Below, one piece after another: positions 1 through 7,100 of a stretch of 8,942 bases of DNA (positions are counted from its first letter, which is position 1; every line of letters begins with the position of its first letter). The DNA is from Flavobacteriales bacterium (GTDB lineage Bacteria > Bacteroidota > Bacteroidia > Flavobacteriales_F > PHOS-HE28). Location of the stretch: positions 1 through 8,942 of the forward strand of contig JADZGG010000362.1 in assembly GCA_020854015.1 (NCBI GenBank). The letters are read 5' to 3'. Both the position numbers and the translations under genes were made by a program. The notes under the pieces are model-generated. The model had not been told where the DNA came from. It was given only the letters and a program-made list of their open reading frames with translations, and did not search any database.

Positions 1-20
1 ACAAAGCCAGCTGACACCCC

Positions 21-632
21 ATGGAGAATCTTGTATACCGCCTTGATGAGGAGAACTGGAAGTCACTGATGGTGGCTAACGGTCAGGTCCATATCAGCAG
101 CAAAGGGCACGACTCGCCCGGGACCTTTTTCAATTCGATCGAAAAGAAGGGTCTTCTGGAACGCATGAAGAAGATCCCCATCGCCGGCATCACCCAGATG
201 TCCCTGCTCACAGGCGATGATACCGTGCATTTCGAGTGGTACGACGAAAAAGGCAAAGTGCAGAAGTTCAGCGCGGAGTTCAAAACGGATCGGGATGCTG
301 AACAGGTGACGACCTTTTTAGCCGGTTCAAGGGGAATGAAACAGAGCGAACGCTCCGCAGGCACCTGGAAGGCGATCGGCAATGGTATGATCGGCCTGCT
401 GGTGACCTTGGCTCTGACCGCCGTCACGTATGGCATCGCGAAGGACTTGGAACGCGGCGAGGACATGGACATCCATGGTCGGCGCGCGTGGCTGAAGGCG
501 ATCCTCTGGGGTGTCGCGGAAACGCTAGGACCCACGGGTACCATTGTGGTCGGCCTGTTGATCGCAGCAGCCTTCGGCTGGTTCATTTGGAAGCGCCTGA
601 AAAAGCCCCCAACAGAGGTGGTCTGGAACTGA
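21..632 (+). CDS. Unknown two-pass membrane protein with PH-like N-terminal half
   Basis: I do not recognise this 203-residue protein as a named family. Residues 1-105 are soluble and look beta-rich with a closing helix. Their pattern (an I-x-x-I-T-x-M-S-L-L strand at 53-63, VHFEWYD at 69-75, a K-G-K-V-Q-K-F-S-A-E-F strand and then a D-R-D-A-E-Q-V helix) resembles small bacterial PH-like domains; that is inference only. Two hydrophobic segments follow, about 119-140 and 172-191. Between them is a charged, partly amphipathic stretch, and a basic tail (KRLKK) follows the second. No N-terminal signal peptide is seen, so the soluble half is probably cytoplasmic. The start is ATG at 21. The frame has a stop at 12-14, so the gene is complete and cannot begin further upstream; no Shine-Dalgarno sequence precedes it. 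It converges on the glycosyltransferase gene with no space between the stops. It may be a membrane-tethered regulatory or scaffolding protein, but the function is unknown. Confidence 0.8.
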   Translation: MENLVYRLDEENWKSLMVANGQVHISSKGHDSPGTFFNSIEKKGLLERMKKIPIAGITQMSLLTGDDTVHFEWYDEKGKVQKFSAEFKTDRDAEQVTTFLAGSRGMKQSERSAGTWKAIGNGMIGLLVTLALTAVTYGIAKDLERGEDMDIHGRRAWLKAILWGVAETLGPTGTIVVGLLIAAAFGWFIWKRLKKPPTEVVWN

Positions 633-2033
633 TCAACGGACCCGCAACAGCACCCAGCCGTCAGGCCGTGTTCCCACGGTATCCGCCCCCTGTACCAAGG
701 CCCGTTGCCAGTTCTGCATCGGTGTCCGCCCCTTCCATTGCTCAGCGTTCGCATCAGGGTTGAAAAGCACCAGCGCACTTGGCTTGAAGTGCTCCACTTC
801 GTTCTGCCAGAGGTCGATCGTGCTCCCCGAAAAGCCATAGCTCCGAAGGGCTTGGTCCACTCCGAAGGTGTAGACGGTCGTTGCCCCTGCCCCCTTCACC
901 CACTCCGCCAATTCGCGCTGTGTGCGGTCCTGCTGCACGAAGGGTGCAATGGCGCGGGCGAAAAGGACCAATTGCACCGCCACGACCAAGGGAACGGCCA
1001 TTCGCCAGATACGTCGACCACCGTAACGGAACATGACCCGATCGAACGCGGCCCACAACACCAAGGCCACGCATGGCAAGGCGGGCAAGCAAAGTCGGTC
1101 GTTCTGATCAGGTAGCATGCCCAGGAACAACAAGTAGCCACCGGCCGTGGCAAAGCTGAGCAAAGCAAGCTTTGAGCGCAGATCACCACGGCGAAGGAAA
1201 GGCCAGAGCAGCGGTGCTAGGAGCAGGAACCCGGGATGCCAGAGCGGCTTCAAGACATACAGAGCGTTCGGGACCAGGAAGCGGTGCTGACCGTCAACCG
1301 TGTCGAAGGCACTGCGGAACAAGTTCCCTGGCAGAAGCTGCAAGCCCAGCGGATGCGCCAAGGCACCCGCCACCACCCATCTGACCACGACAGCGCCCGT
1401 GACCAGCATGGCCGTCAAAAGCACACGTTGACCGACGGTAGCACGTTGGAAAGCCCGAAGGCATGAGAACATCAGCACCGGCGCCACCCACACCAGCATG
1501 GGCAGGCGGACCATGACCGCGGTTGCAGCGAATGCGATTCCGATGAGCGTGTCGCGCAGATCCTTGGAGCGCAACCCGTGGCGCAGGCTCCAGAGCGCCA
1601 ATCCGATCGCGGGTACGTCGCTCATCACCACCACACCGTGGCGCAGAAGGAAGGGCGAAGTACCGATCGTGAGCGCCGTGTAGAGCCCAGCCCTTGCCCT
1701 ATCAGCCCCAATATCAAGCAAGATGCGCCGGAACGCCAGCACAGCCATGATCCACGAGAACACAGTGACCAACCTGAGGCCGAGCAAGGTGTTCCCTATC
1801 AGAAAGGAGAGTATGGCACCCGCGGCCGGAAAGCCGAGCGGCCAATACGCCTGACCGGGAGGACCTCCCCCCTTCCACCAGGCGGTCAGTTCGTTGGCCA
1901 AGCGCAGGTAGGAATGCGCGTCCTGGTTGTACAGCCCCTGGAAGTCCCAAGCCAAATAGAGTACGCTGGTAGCTACCACGGGCAGCAAAAGGACCAGCCA
2001 CCATGGTCGGGATCGGGCGAACAACGGGGTCAT
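633..2033 (-). CDS. GT-C fold membrane glycosyltransferase (ArnT/PMT, GT39-like)
   Basis: A 466-residue polytopic membrane protein with roughly ten hydrophobic segments and a C-terminal soluble domain (about 369-466). Proteins of this class transfer a sugar from a polyprenyl-phosphate donor to a lipid or protein acceptor on the outer face of the cytoplasmic membrane. Supporting features, numbered from the ATG at 2033: an acidic first loop with NQDAHSYLRLA around D38, like the catalytic Asp of GT-C enzymes; YWPLGFP at about 63-69; an M-S-D-V-P second acidic loop with D139; and R-L-C-L-P-A-L-P at about 312-318, like the conserved R-x-x-x-P-x-x-P segment of GT39 proteins. The same frame is open to an ATG at 2099, but that would add 22 polar, basic residues and place the start inside a perfect hairpin. 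The ATG at 2033 puts the usual R-S-R-P-W-W plus hydrophobic helix at the N-terminus, so it is preferred. The substrate cannot be told from sequence. No partner sugar-pathway genes lie in the window. Confidence 0.75.
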   Translation of the reverse strand: MTPLFARSRPWWLVLLLPVVATSVLYLAWDFQGLYNQDAHSYLRLANELTAWWKGGGPPGQAYWPLGFPAAGAILSFLIGNTLLGLRLVTVFSWIMAVLAFRRILLDIGADRARAGLYTALTIGTSPFLLRHGVVVMSDVPAIGLALWSLRHGLRSKDLRDTLIGIAFAATAVMVRLPMLVWVAPVLMFSCLRAFQRATVGQRVLLTAMLVTGAVVVRWVVAGALAHPLGLQLLPGNLFRSAFDTVDGQHRFLVPNALYVLKPLWHPGFLLLAPLLWPFLRRGDLRSKLALLSFATAGGYLLFLGMLPDQNDRLCLPALPCVALVLWAAFDRVMFRYGGRRIWRMAVPLVVAVQLVLFARAIAPFVQQDRTQRELAEWVKGAGATTVYTFGVDQALRSYGFSGSTIDLWQNEVEHFKPSALVLFNPDANAEQWKGRTPMQNWQRALVQGADTVGTRPDGWVLLRVR

Positions 2034-2072
2034 CGGAGGACCAAGGTATCGGGCCCTTGAGGTCCGAAATGA

Positions 2073-2099
2073 ATGAAGGCGCCACTGGGGCGCCTTCAT
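2073..2099 (-). terminator. Hairpin, probable terminator of tRNA-Arg
   Basis: A perfect 11-bp inverted repeat (arms 2073-2083 and 2089-2099, ATGAAGGCGCC against GGCGCCTTCAT) encloses a 5-nt loop. Read on the minus strand it begins 6 nt after the tRNA discriminator base and is followed by a T-rich but interrupted run (TCATTCATTT). This position fits a tRNA transcription terminator. The broken T-run makes it a weak intrinsic one, so processing or attenuation before the glycosyltransferase gene is an alternative. The hairpin also shows why the upstream ATG at 2099 is a poor start for that gene. Confidence 0.55.
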
Positions 2100-2105
2100 C
2101 GTTCG

Positions 2106-2179
2106 TGCACTCGTAGGGAGTCGAACCCCAAACCTCCTGATCCGTAGTCAGGTGCTCTATCCAATTGAGCTACGAGTGC
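2106..2179 (-). tRNA. tRNA-Arg (anticodon ACG)
   Basis: A complete 74-nt cloverleaf can be folded on the minus strand. It has an acceptor stem GCACTCG/CGAGTGC (7 bp perfect), TA at 8-9, a D stem GCTC/GAGC, and an anticodon stem CCTGA/TCAGG. The anticodon loop is CTACGGA, giving ACG. A 5-nt variable loop follows, then a T stem TGGGG/CCCTA with one G-T pair and a T loop TTCGACT. The discriminator base is A (2106). The following bases are CGA, so CCA is not encoded and must be added by the CCA-adding enzyme. ACG would normally be edited to ICG by the tRNA adenosine deaminase TadA, so that it reads CGU, CGC and CGA. Confidence 0.97.
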
Positions 2180-2191
2180 TAAAAACGGCTG

Positions 2192-2224
2192 CGAATATAG
2201 TCATCCTTTGGAATTGAGGCGCAA
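2192..2224 (-). promoter_or_regulatory. Candidate Bacteroidota-type promoter for tRNA-Arg
   Basis: On the minus strand TATATTCG (2192-2199) differs at one position from the Bacteroidota -7 consensus TAnnTTTG. It lies 12 nt before the first base of the mature tRNA. A TTG (2222-2224) stands 22 nt upstream as a possible -33 element. The spacing is at the long end of what is accepted, so this is a plausible but weak call. Confidence 0.35.
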
Positions 2225-2232
2225 GTGTTCGC

Positions 2233-2976
2233 TCAGATCCAATCGTTGAGCCAGTAATAGGTAATGGCGGCGTACTCGCGCAAGCAGGTGATCTCCAGTT
2301 TCAGGTAGTTCCAGAAAGTGTAGCGTATTCCTGTATCGTCGCTTACATCCGGCACCCAGTCCTTCCCCCCTATCCCGCGGTGCGTATAGTCCAGGTCGAT
2401 GAACATGGGATTGTCCCAAGCAGGTTCACCACAAACAGCGCTGAAGCCGACCTTCTCGAAGGTCCGAACGCTGCGGTACATGTTCTCAGGGGCGGTGACC
2501 AATGCGATCGAAGATCCCGCAAAGCGCGGGAAAGCACAATGCACTGCAAAAGCCTGTTCGCGCGTGTTCGCACACTTCAACACGGGATGGATGCGGGCAG
2601 GTGCGACGCCCCGAAGGACAAGTTCAGCGACCATTAGACGCATGACCCCGGTGTCCGGTGGGTGGACCACGATCACGGGTGCCTCAATGAGCACATTGGC
2701 CAGAGCCGCCGCATGTTGGAGCCTGAGCAGCTCGGGACCTGAAGGCATGCCGCTTCCACCGAGGACCACCACGACCTCAGGTGCTTCCCTGCATTCACCC
2801 GACAGGCCTAATGCCCGATGCGCATCGAACGGAAGGCGTGTGAAGGCCAATACGACCATGACCAGCAGCACGGCTCCACAGACCAGCAGTACTGCACGGG
2901 ACAGGGGCTTCATCAAACCACCAGCGCCTCGCAGGAGCATCGCCAGTGTGTTCCCGACTTCACGCCACTTGGACAT
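2233..2976 (-). CDS. DUF218 / YdcF-SanA-ElyC-like membrane-anchored protein
   Basis: A 247-residue protein with one N-terminal membrane segment (about 27-46) and a DUF218 domain behind it, most likely facing the periplasm. Domain marks: the first strand and glycine loop VVVLGGSG (68-75), an alanine-rich helix (LLRLQHAAALANVL, about 83-96), A-N-T-R-E-Q-A at 136-142 (the conserved N-T-x-E/Q-x-A box), and V-T-A-P-E-N-M-Y-R-S at 160-169 followed by F-E-K-V-G-F. In many relatives the second strand ends in S-G-G; here it reads VIVVHPPDTG. E. coli relatives (SanA, ElyC) act in envelope barrier function and peptidoglycan or lipid-carrier metabolism, but the biochemistry of the domain is poorly defined. 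The start is ATG at 2976. ATG at 2913, just before the hydrophobic segment (residue 22), is a real alternative, and neither has a Shine-Dalgarno sequence. The gene begins 27 nt after the M48 protease stop, so it is probably the last gene of that operon. Confidence 0.8.
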   Translation of the reverse strand: MSKWREVGNTLAMLLRGAGGLMKPLSRAVLLVCGAVLLVMVVLAFTRLPFDAHRALGLSGECREAPEVVVVLGGSGMPSGPELLRLQHAAALANVLIEAPVIVVHPPDTGVMRLMVAELVLRGVAPARIHPVLKCANTREQAFAVHCAFPRFAGSSIALVTAPENMYRSVRTFEKVGFSAVCGEPAWDNPMFIDLDYTHRGIGGKDWVPDVSDDTGIRYTFWNYLKLEITCLREYAAITYYWLNDWI

Positions 2977-3003
2977 GGGCGTAAAGTTGAGCGAAGTGCC
3001 CGA

Positions 3004-3792
3004 CTATGGCTTGTAATACTTCAGGGCCTCAGGCATGTAGGCCTCGAGGTCGCGGATCCGGGTCTCGTCGCTGGGGTGCGTGCTGAGCAGCTCGGGGGGA
3101 GCTGCGCCGCCTTGGGCGCTCATGCGTTCCCAGAACTTCGGTGCCACGCGTGGGTCATAGCCGGCCATGGCCATGAAAACAAGGCCCATCTTGTCGGCCT
3201 CGCTCTCATGCTTACGGCTGTAAGCAAGCATTCCGAGCTGGGAACCGATCCCATAGGACTGCATGAAAAGGTCGGACGCGTACCCTGGTTTCTGGGCAGC
3301 CAGCACTTCCAAGGTCATTCCTGCACCTTGAACGGCCATACCCTGGCTCATGCGCTCGTTGCCATGGCGTGCGATGGCATGGGCTATCTCGTGCCCCATC
3401 ACTACCGCAAGACTTGCTTCATCCTGCGTAACGGGGAGAATGCCGGTGTACACCACCACTTTGCCACCGGGCATGCACCAGGCATTGACGGTGTTGTCAT
3501 TCACGACGTTGAACTCCCATTGGAATCCGGCCACGCGGTCCCCGGCCTTGTTCTCGTTCAAGTACTTCGTGGCCGAAGCGGCCAAGCGCTCTCCGATACC
3601 ACGAACCATCTTCACCCGGGCATCACTGGCGGGCAGCGGTGCGTTCTCCCCAAGGAACTGCTGGTATTGGGTCAGGGCCATGCCCATCATCTCCCCTTCG
3701 TTCACCAAGTTCAATTGGCGGCGGCCCGTGATGGGCACTTTGGCACACGCGTGCAGCAGCACAATGGCCCCTAGGACAAGAGCCACTTTCAT
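3004..3792 (-). CDS. M48-family zinc metalloprotease, putative lipoprotein
   Basis: A 262-residue peptidase of the M48 (Ste24/BepA/LoiP-like) group without the multiple membrane spans of HtpX, probably acting in periplasmic protein quality control. Numbered from the ATG at 3792: an N-terminal signal of hydrophobic type ending in L-L-H-A-C, with C16 as likely lipidated cysteine (His at -2 is unusual for a lipobox); V-N-D-N-T-V-N-A-W-C-M-P-G-G-K around 97-111; the zinc motif HEIAH at 134-138 (catalytic E135); and the third ligand region K-H-E-S-E-A-D-K-M-G with E196 and D200. The C-terminal S-T-H-P-S-D-E-T-R-I-R-D-L is also typical of the family. A TTG at 3804 in the same frame could start the protein 4 residues earlier. 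The ATG is preferred because it overlaps the clpS stop as ATGA (3792-3789), a common arrangement for translational coupling. All key catalytic residues are present. Confidence 0.92.
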   Translation of the reverse strand: MKVALVLGAIVLLHACAKVPITGRRQLNLVNEGEMMGMALTQYQQFLGENAPLPASDARVKMVRGIGERLAASATKYLNENKAGDRVAGFQWEFNVVNDNTVNAWCMPGGKVVVYTGILPVTQDEASLAVVMGHEIAHAIARHGNERMSQGMAVQGAGMTLEVLAAQKPGYASDLFMQSYGIGSQLGMLAYSRKHESEADKMGLVFMAMAGYDPRVAPKFWERMSAQGGAAPPELLSTHPSDETRIRDLEAYMPEALKYYKP

Positions 3793-4088
3793 CGATCGGT
3801 CCAAGATCCTTCTATGTCAGCGCTAAGGCCGCGGTCCTGGAGAGCGGTGCAGCGAGGTTCCAATTGGTCGAATGTGCCGCGCTTCACGCTGCACTTGCCT
3901 CTGTAATGTACGATCCACGCACATTGCTCAGCTTGGATAGGGTCATGTCCGCAGACCTCCATCAAGCTTGTGATGACATGATCGAAGGTGTTCACGTCGT
4001 CGTTGTGCAGAATGATCTCACGCAACGGGCCGCTCTCAAAGAGCACCTCGTCCAACAGGGCTTCCTCGGGCGAAAGAAGATGCGACAT
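3789..4088 (-). CDS. clpS: ClpS, adaptor of the ClpAP/ClpCP protease (N-end rule)
   Basis: A 99-residue protein matching ClpS, the cytoplasmic adaptor that binds proteins with N-terminal bulky hydrophobic residues and delivers them to the Clp AAA+ unfoldase. The core I-I-L-H-N-D-D-V-N-T-F-D-H-V-I is at 25-39. The N29-D30-D31 set corresponds to the residues holding the substrate alpha-amino group, and H61 in I-V-H-Y-R-G corresponds to the conserved pocket histidine. C-G-H-D-P-I-Q-A-E-Q at 46-55 and G-K-C-S-V-K-R-G at 64-71 complete the family pattern. The N-terminal extension is short (about 20 residues) and acidic. The start is ATG at 4088, with no Shine-Dalgarno sequence. The stop overlaps the ATG of the M48 protease by 4 nt. 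The gene begins 53 nt after the giant coiled-coil gene, with a candidate promoter in between. Confidence 0.95.
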   Translation of the reverse strand: MSHLLSPEEALLDEVLFESGPLREIILHNDDVNTFDHVITSLMEVCGHDPIQAEQCAWIVHYRGKCSVKRGTFDQLEPRCTALQDRGLSADIEGSWTDR

Positions 4089-4108
4089 GGGCTACCGGAA
4101 TGGTGGCC

Positions 4109-4116
4109 CAAAAGTA
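4109..4116 (-). promoter_or_regulatory. Candidate Bacteroidota -7 element upstream of clpS
   Basis: TACTTTTG on the minus strand fits the Bacteroidota -7 consensus TAnnTTTG exactly. It ends 20 nt before the clpS ATG, in the 53-nt gap after the giant gene. No good TTTG or TTG -33 element is found at the expected distance, so only half of the promoter is supported. If real, clpS, the M48 gene and DUF218 would have their own transcript with a very short leader. Confidence 0.45.
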
Positions 4117-4141
4117 GATCATCCGAAAGTCGAACGGACGA

Positions 4142-7100
4142 TCAGTGCGTAGCGATGGTGGGGTCGGCCAGCACGCTGGGACCGAACTTCTGCAACAGCG
4201 CCCTCGCATCACGCATGGGGATGCGTTTACCGTTCAAATAGGCGGTGATGAAGGCATCCTTCACCCCCAGCGACACGGCTTCATCCTTCCGCAAGCGCAC
4301 CTTGTCCATGTCCAGGAACACTCCCGTGGTGTAGCGGATCTTGTTGGTCTCGGTGCGCTCGCTGTTGAGGGGTGTGATATTGAAGAGCTTGTCGAGCGCG
4401 GTGGGCTTGCTGTACACACCGACCTGAACCGTGAAGAAGAGGCCCTTGACGGTCTCCACCTGACGCGCAGGAGCGGCCGTCGGGTCGTTGTAGTAGGCCG
4501 TGGCATCGGTGGGCGGCGCGAACTGCTTCAGCAGGTCCTCGGCGGTGGCAGGGTAGCTCGCCAACACCTGAGCATCATCGATGGGCTGTACTGCGGAAGC
4601 CGCGTTCACCGGTGCCTGGATCACAGCGGCAGGGCGATCGACCGCTGGTGCGGCCTGGGCCACGGTGCCGCCAGCGGGAAGCGGCATAGCTGACTGACGG
4701 GCCTGCGCCAGCGAAACGCGACGACCATCGTCATAGGCGACCACGAAGGCATCGCGGTAACCGCGCTCACGCACCAGCTTCTGCGCACGCTCCGCACCCT
4801 CCGGCGTGGTGAATAGACCAGCGGTGTAGCGGGTCACGCCCGAGGCGGTGGTTTCGCCCATCACCGGCAACATGTCGCGGAACAGTTCCTCGGGGATGTC
4901 GTTCTTGAAGGCTCCGATCTGTACCTTGTAGACCACACCTTCAGGCATCGGTTGGTCCTTGAGTATCGGCTGAGGAGCCACATCCGCAGCGCGGAAACCG
5001 AAGATGTCGTTGGTCAGGACCTCCGGCATTCGGAAGGCCACGCTGGGCACAATAGGATCCGGACGCGGTGTCGACACCCGCTCCATCGGAGCGACCGCAT
5101 CTGCAACGCGTTCCGCCGCCGGCGGTACCTCCGAGACGACTGGCTGTTCGGTAGTGGTCCGGGCGGCCACCTGTTGAGTTCCGGCAGAAGCGGTCCGCTC
5201 ACGAAGCTCCTTCTCCCGGATCGAATCCACTTGCGCGATCAGCGCGCGGGACTCAGCGAGAATGGCATCCGTGCGGCGCGTGCGCTGCTCGAGGGCCATG
5301 AGCTCGGTCGAACGTTCAGCCGGCATGCCTTGCAACAAGAGCGCTGCTTGGCGATCGTTCAGATCGGCGGAAGCGTTCAACCGGGCGGCGGCACCACTGA
5401 GCGAATCAGCACGGTCATGCAGTTCCACAGCGCGGTCGTTCAGCTGCTTGGCCTGCGCGATACGTTGCTCGCTCACACGTCCATCGGGCTGATCAGGGCT
5501 GCCAAGGAGTTCGGTGGCCTGGGCCACGAGCGTGTCCGCGAGCTGATGGCTGCCTTGGGCCTCCACCTTATCCGAAGCAGCCTGTTGCTGTTGTTCCAAC
5601 GCCTTGCTGCGTGCCATGAAGTAGCGACTGGGATCGGCCTCGCTCTGCACCATTCGCTGTTCCTCGTTGCCGAGGTAGTAGTACTTGTTCAAGCGCTCCT
5701 TGAACGCAAGTGACTCCGCCGCACTGCGCTGCTCAAGCTCCAACTGCTGAGAACGCTGGTCCATGGCCAATGATGCCTGGTGAAGCGAGTCGGACATCTG
5801 CTGCAAGCGGACAGCCTCCTCGGTCAGGCGTTCGCGGTCACGCTTCTTCGCATTCGTCAAGCTGTCCCGGGTGGCAAGCGCCTGATCGCCCACCTCCAGC
5901 GAACGCTGCTCCAACCGTTGAGCCTCCAACTTCGCCTGCTTGGAACCCAATGCAAGGGCGCTCACGTCTTCAGCCGTCACGTTCCCTCCGACCATGGCCG
6001 ACTGATCCGTGGTCATGTACTGCTGGTACAAGGCCAGGTTGGCAGGGGCCTGCTCAGCGGAACGAACCGGTTGTTGCGCGGCGGTCGTGTTCGAACTGTC
6101 AACTGCTGCACCGGACAGGGTCGTGACCTCTGGCTCCAGCGGCAGCGTGCGAACGTTCGACTCGATCGAGACGGTCGGGACCTGTGCCAATTGTTGGCCA
6201 TCAGCCGAGAGCTCATCACCGCCGAACATGCGCTGCTCCACCTCCGCATAGCTCAGCGTTTCACCGCGCTTGTGATCCTCGCTCAGCATGAAGGCGTTCA
6301 CTGTGATCGCCTTGTCAAGGCTGCGAAGTGCTTCCAATTCCTCCTGATAGGCCTTACGGTAAAGGTCGTCCCGCTGAACGATATCCTCGCTGCGGTCCGC
6401 GGTCTTGCGGAAGCCTAGCGCCTTCTCGAAGTGGGCTTTGGCCTCCTGTTCCAACTCGTGGGACAACAACACCAAGGGTTCGCTGGGCGCAATGCCCTTG
6501 CCCGCAACGGCGGACACCACTTCCTTCAGGCTATCCTGACCGGCCTTGTACTCCTCCTTGCTGATGTAGGCCATCCGTTGGCCCATCTCGGTACGCAGGA
6601 TCACCTCGTCGTCGATCAGCTGGTCGGCGTTCTTGCGGACCTTGTCCCATTCCTTGCCACGGGGCATGGTCTCCAGCACGGTTTCCAGGGAATCGATGCG
6701 ATCACCTAGTTCGACCATGCGCTCCAGATCGCGGTCCTTCAATTGAACAGCCTCGCCCACCTTGGACGAACGGTGCTCCACGACGCTTTCGTAGATGAAC
6801 TCGTCCGGCTGAACGCTGACGTAATGGTCCACATGGGTGATGGAGGATCGCTGTGCAGCGGCCGGTCGATCGGCAACGAGCTGATCGTCAACCTGTCCTT
6901 GGACAGCCTGCTCCAAGGCACGGGTCTCCTGCGCAGCATACTCCTGCTGCGAACTCTCAAGGATCCGGTCGGCTTCCTTGATGTGCTCTTCCTTCAGTTG
7001 ACGCAGGCGCTCCACGCGCGGCAATACTTCCGGAGCCTTGGCGGGGTCAACTTCGATCAGGGCCAACTGACGTGTGGTCTCCGCTTCGGCACTATCCGCA

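Noticed and set aside
83..838. Minus-strand frame of 251 codons across the first gene and the end of the glycosyltransferase
   Set aside because: It overlaps two better-supported genes; its translation is Arg/Ser/Pro-rich with no motif.
2034..2055. Possible promoter TACCTTGG just before the glycosyltransferase ATG
   Set aside because: It has one mismatch to TAnnTTTG, no good -33 element, and would leave a leader of only a few bases.
2200..2232. Terminator after the DUF218 gene
   Set aside because: Only a short imperfect GAGCG/CGCCTC pairing is present and no T-run follows it; I cannot support a hairpin terminator here.
2818..3774. Long plus-strand open frame (318 codons) opposite the M48 and DUF218 genes
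   Set aside because: Its translation is rich in His, Gly and Gln with no domain pattern, while the opposite strand carries an intact HEIAH protease and a DUF218 protein. It is an antisense shadow of GC-rich codons.
4952..5713. Plus-strand frame of 253 codons opposite the giant gene (also similar ones at 5780-6418, 6743-7288 and 7553-7993)
   Set aside because: The translations mirror the regular coiled-coil codons of the minus strand and show no independent domain or start signal.
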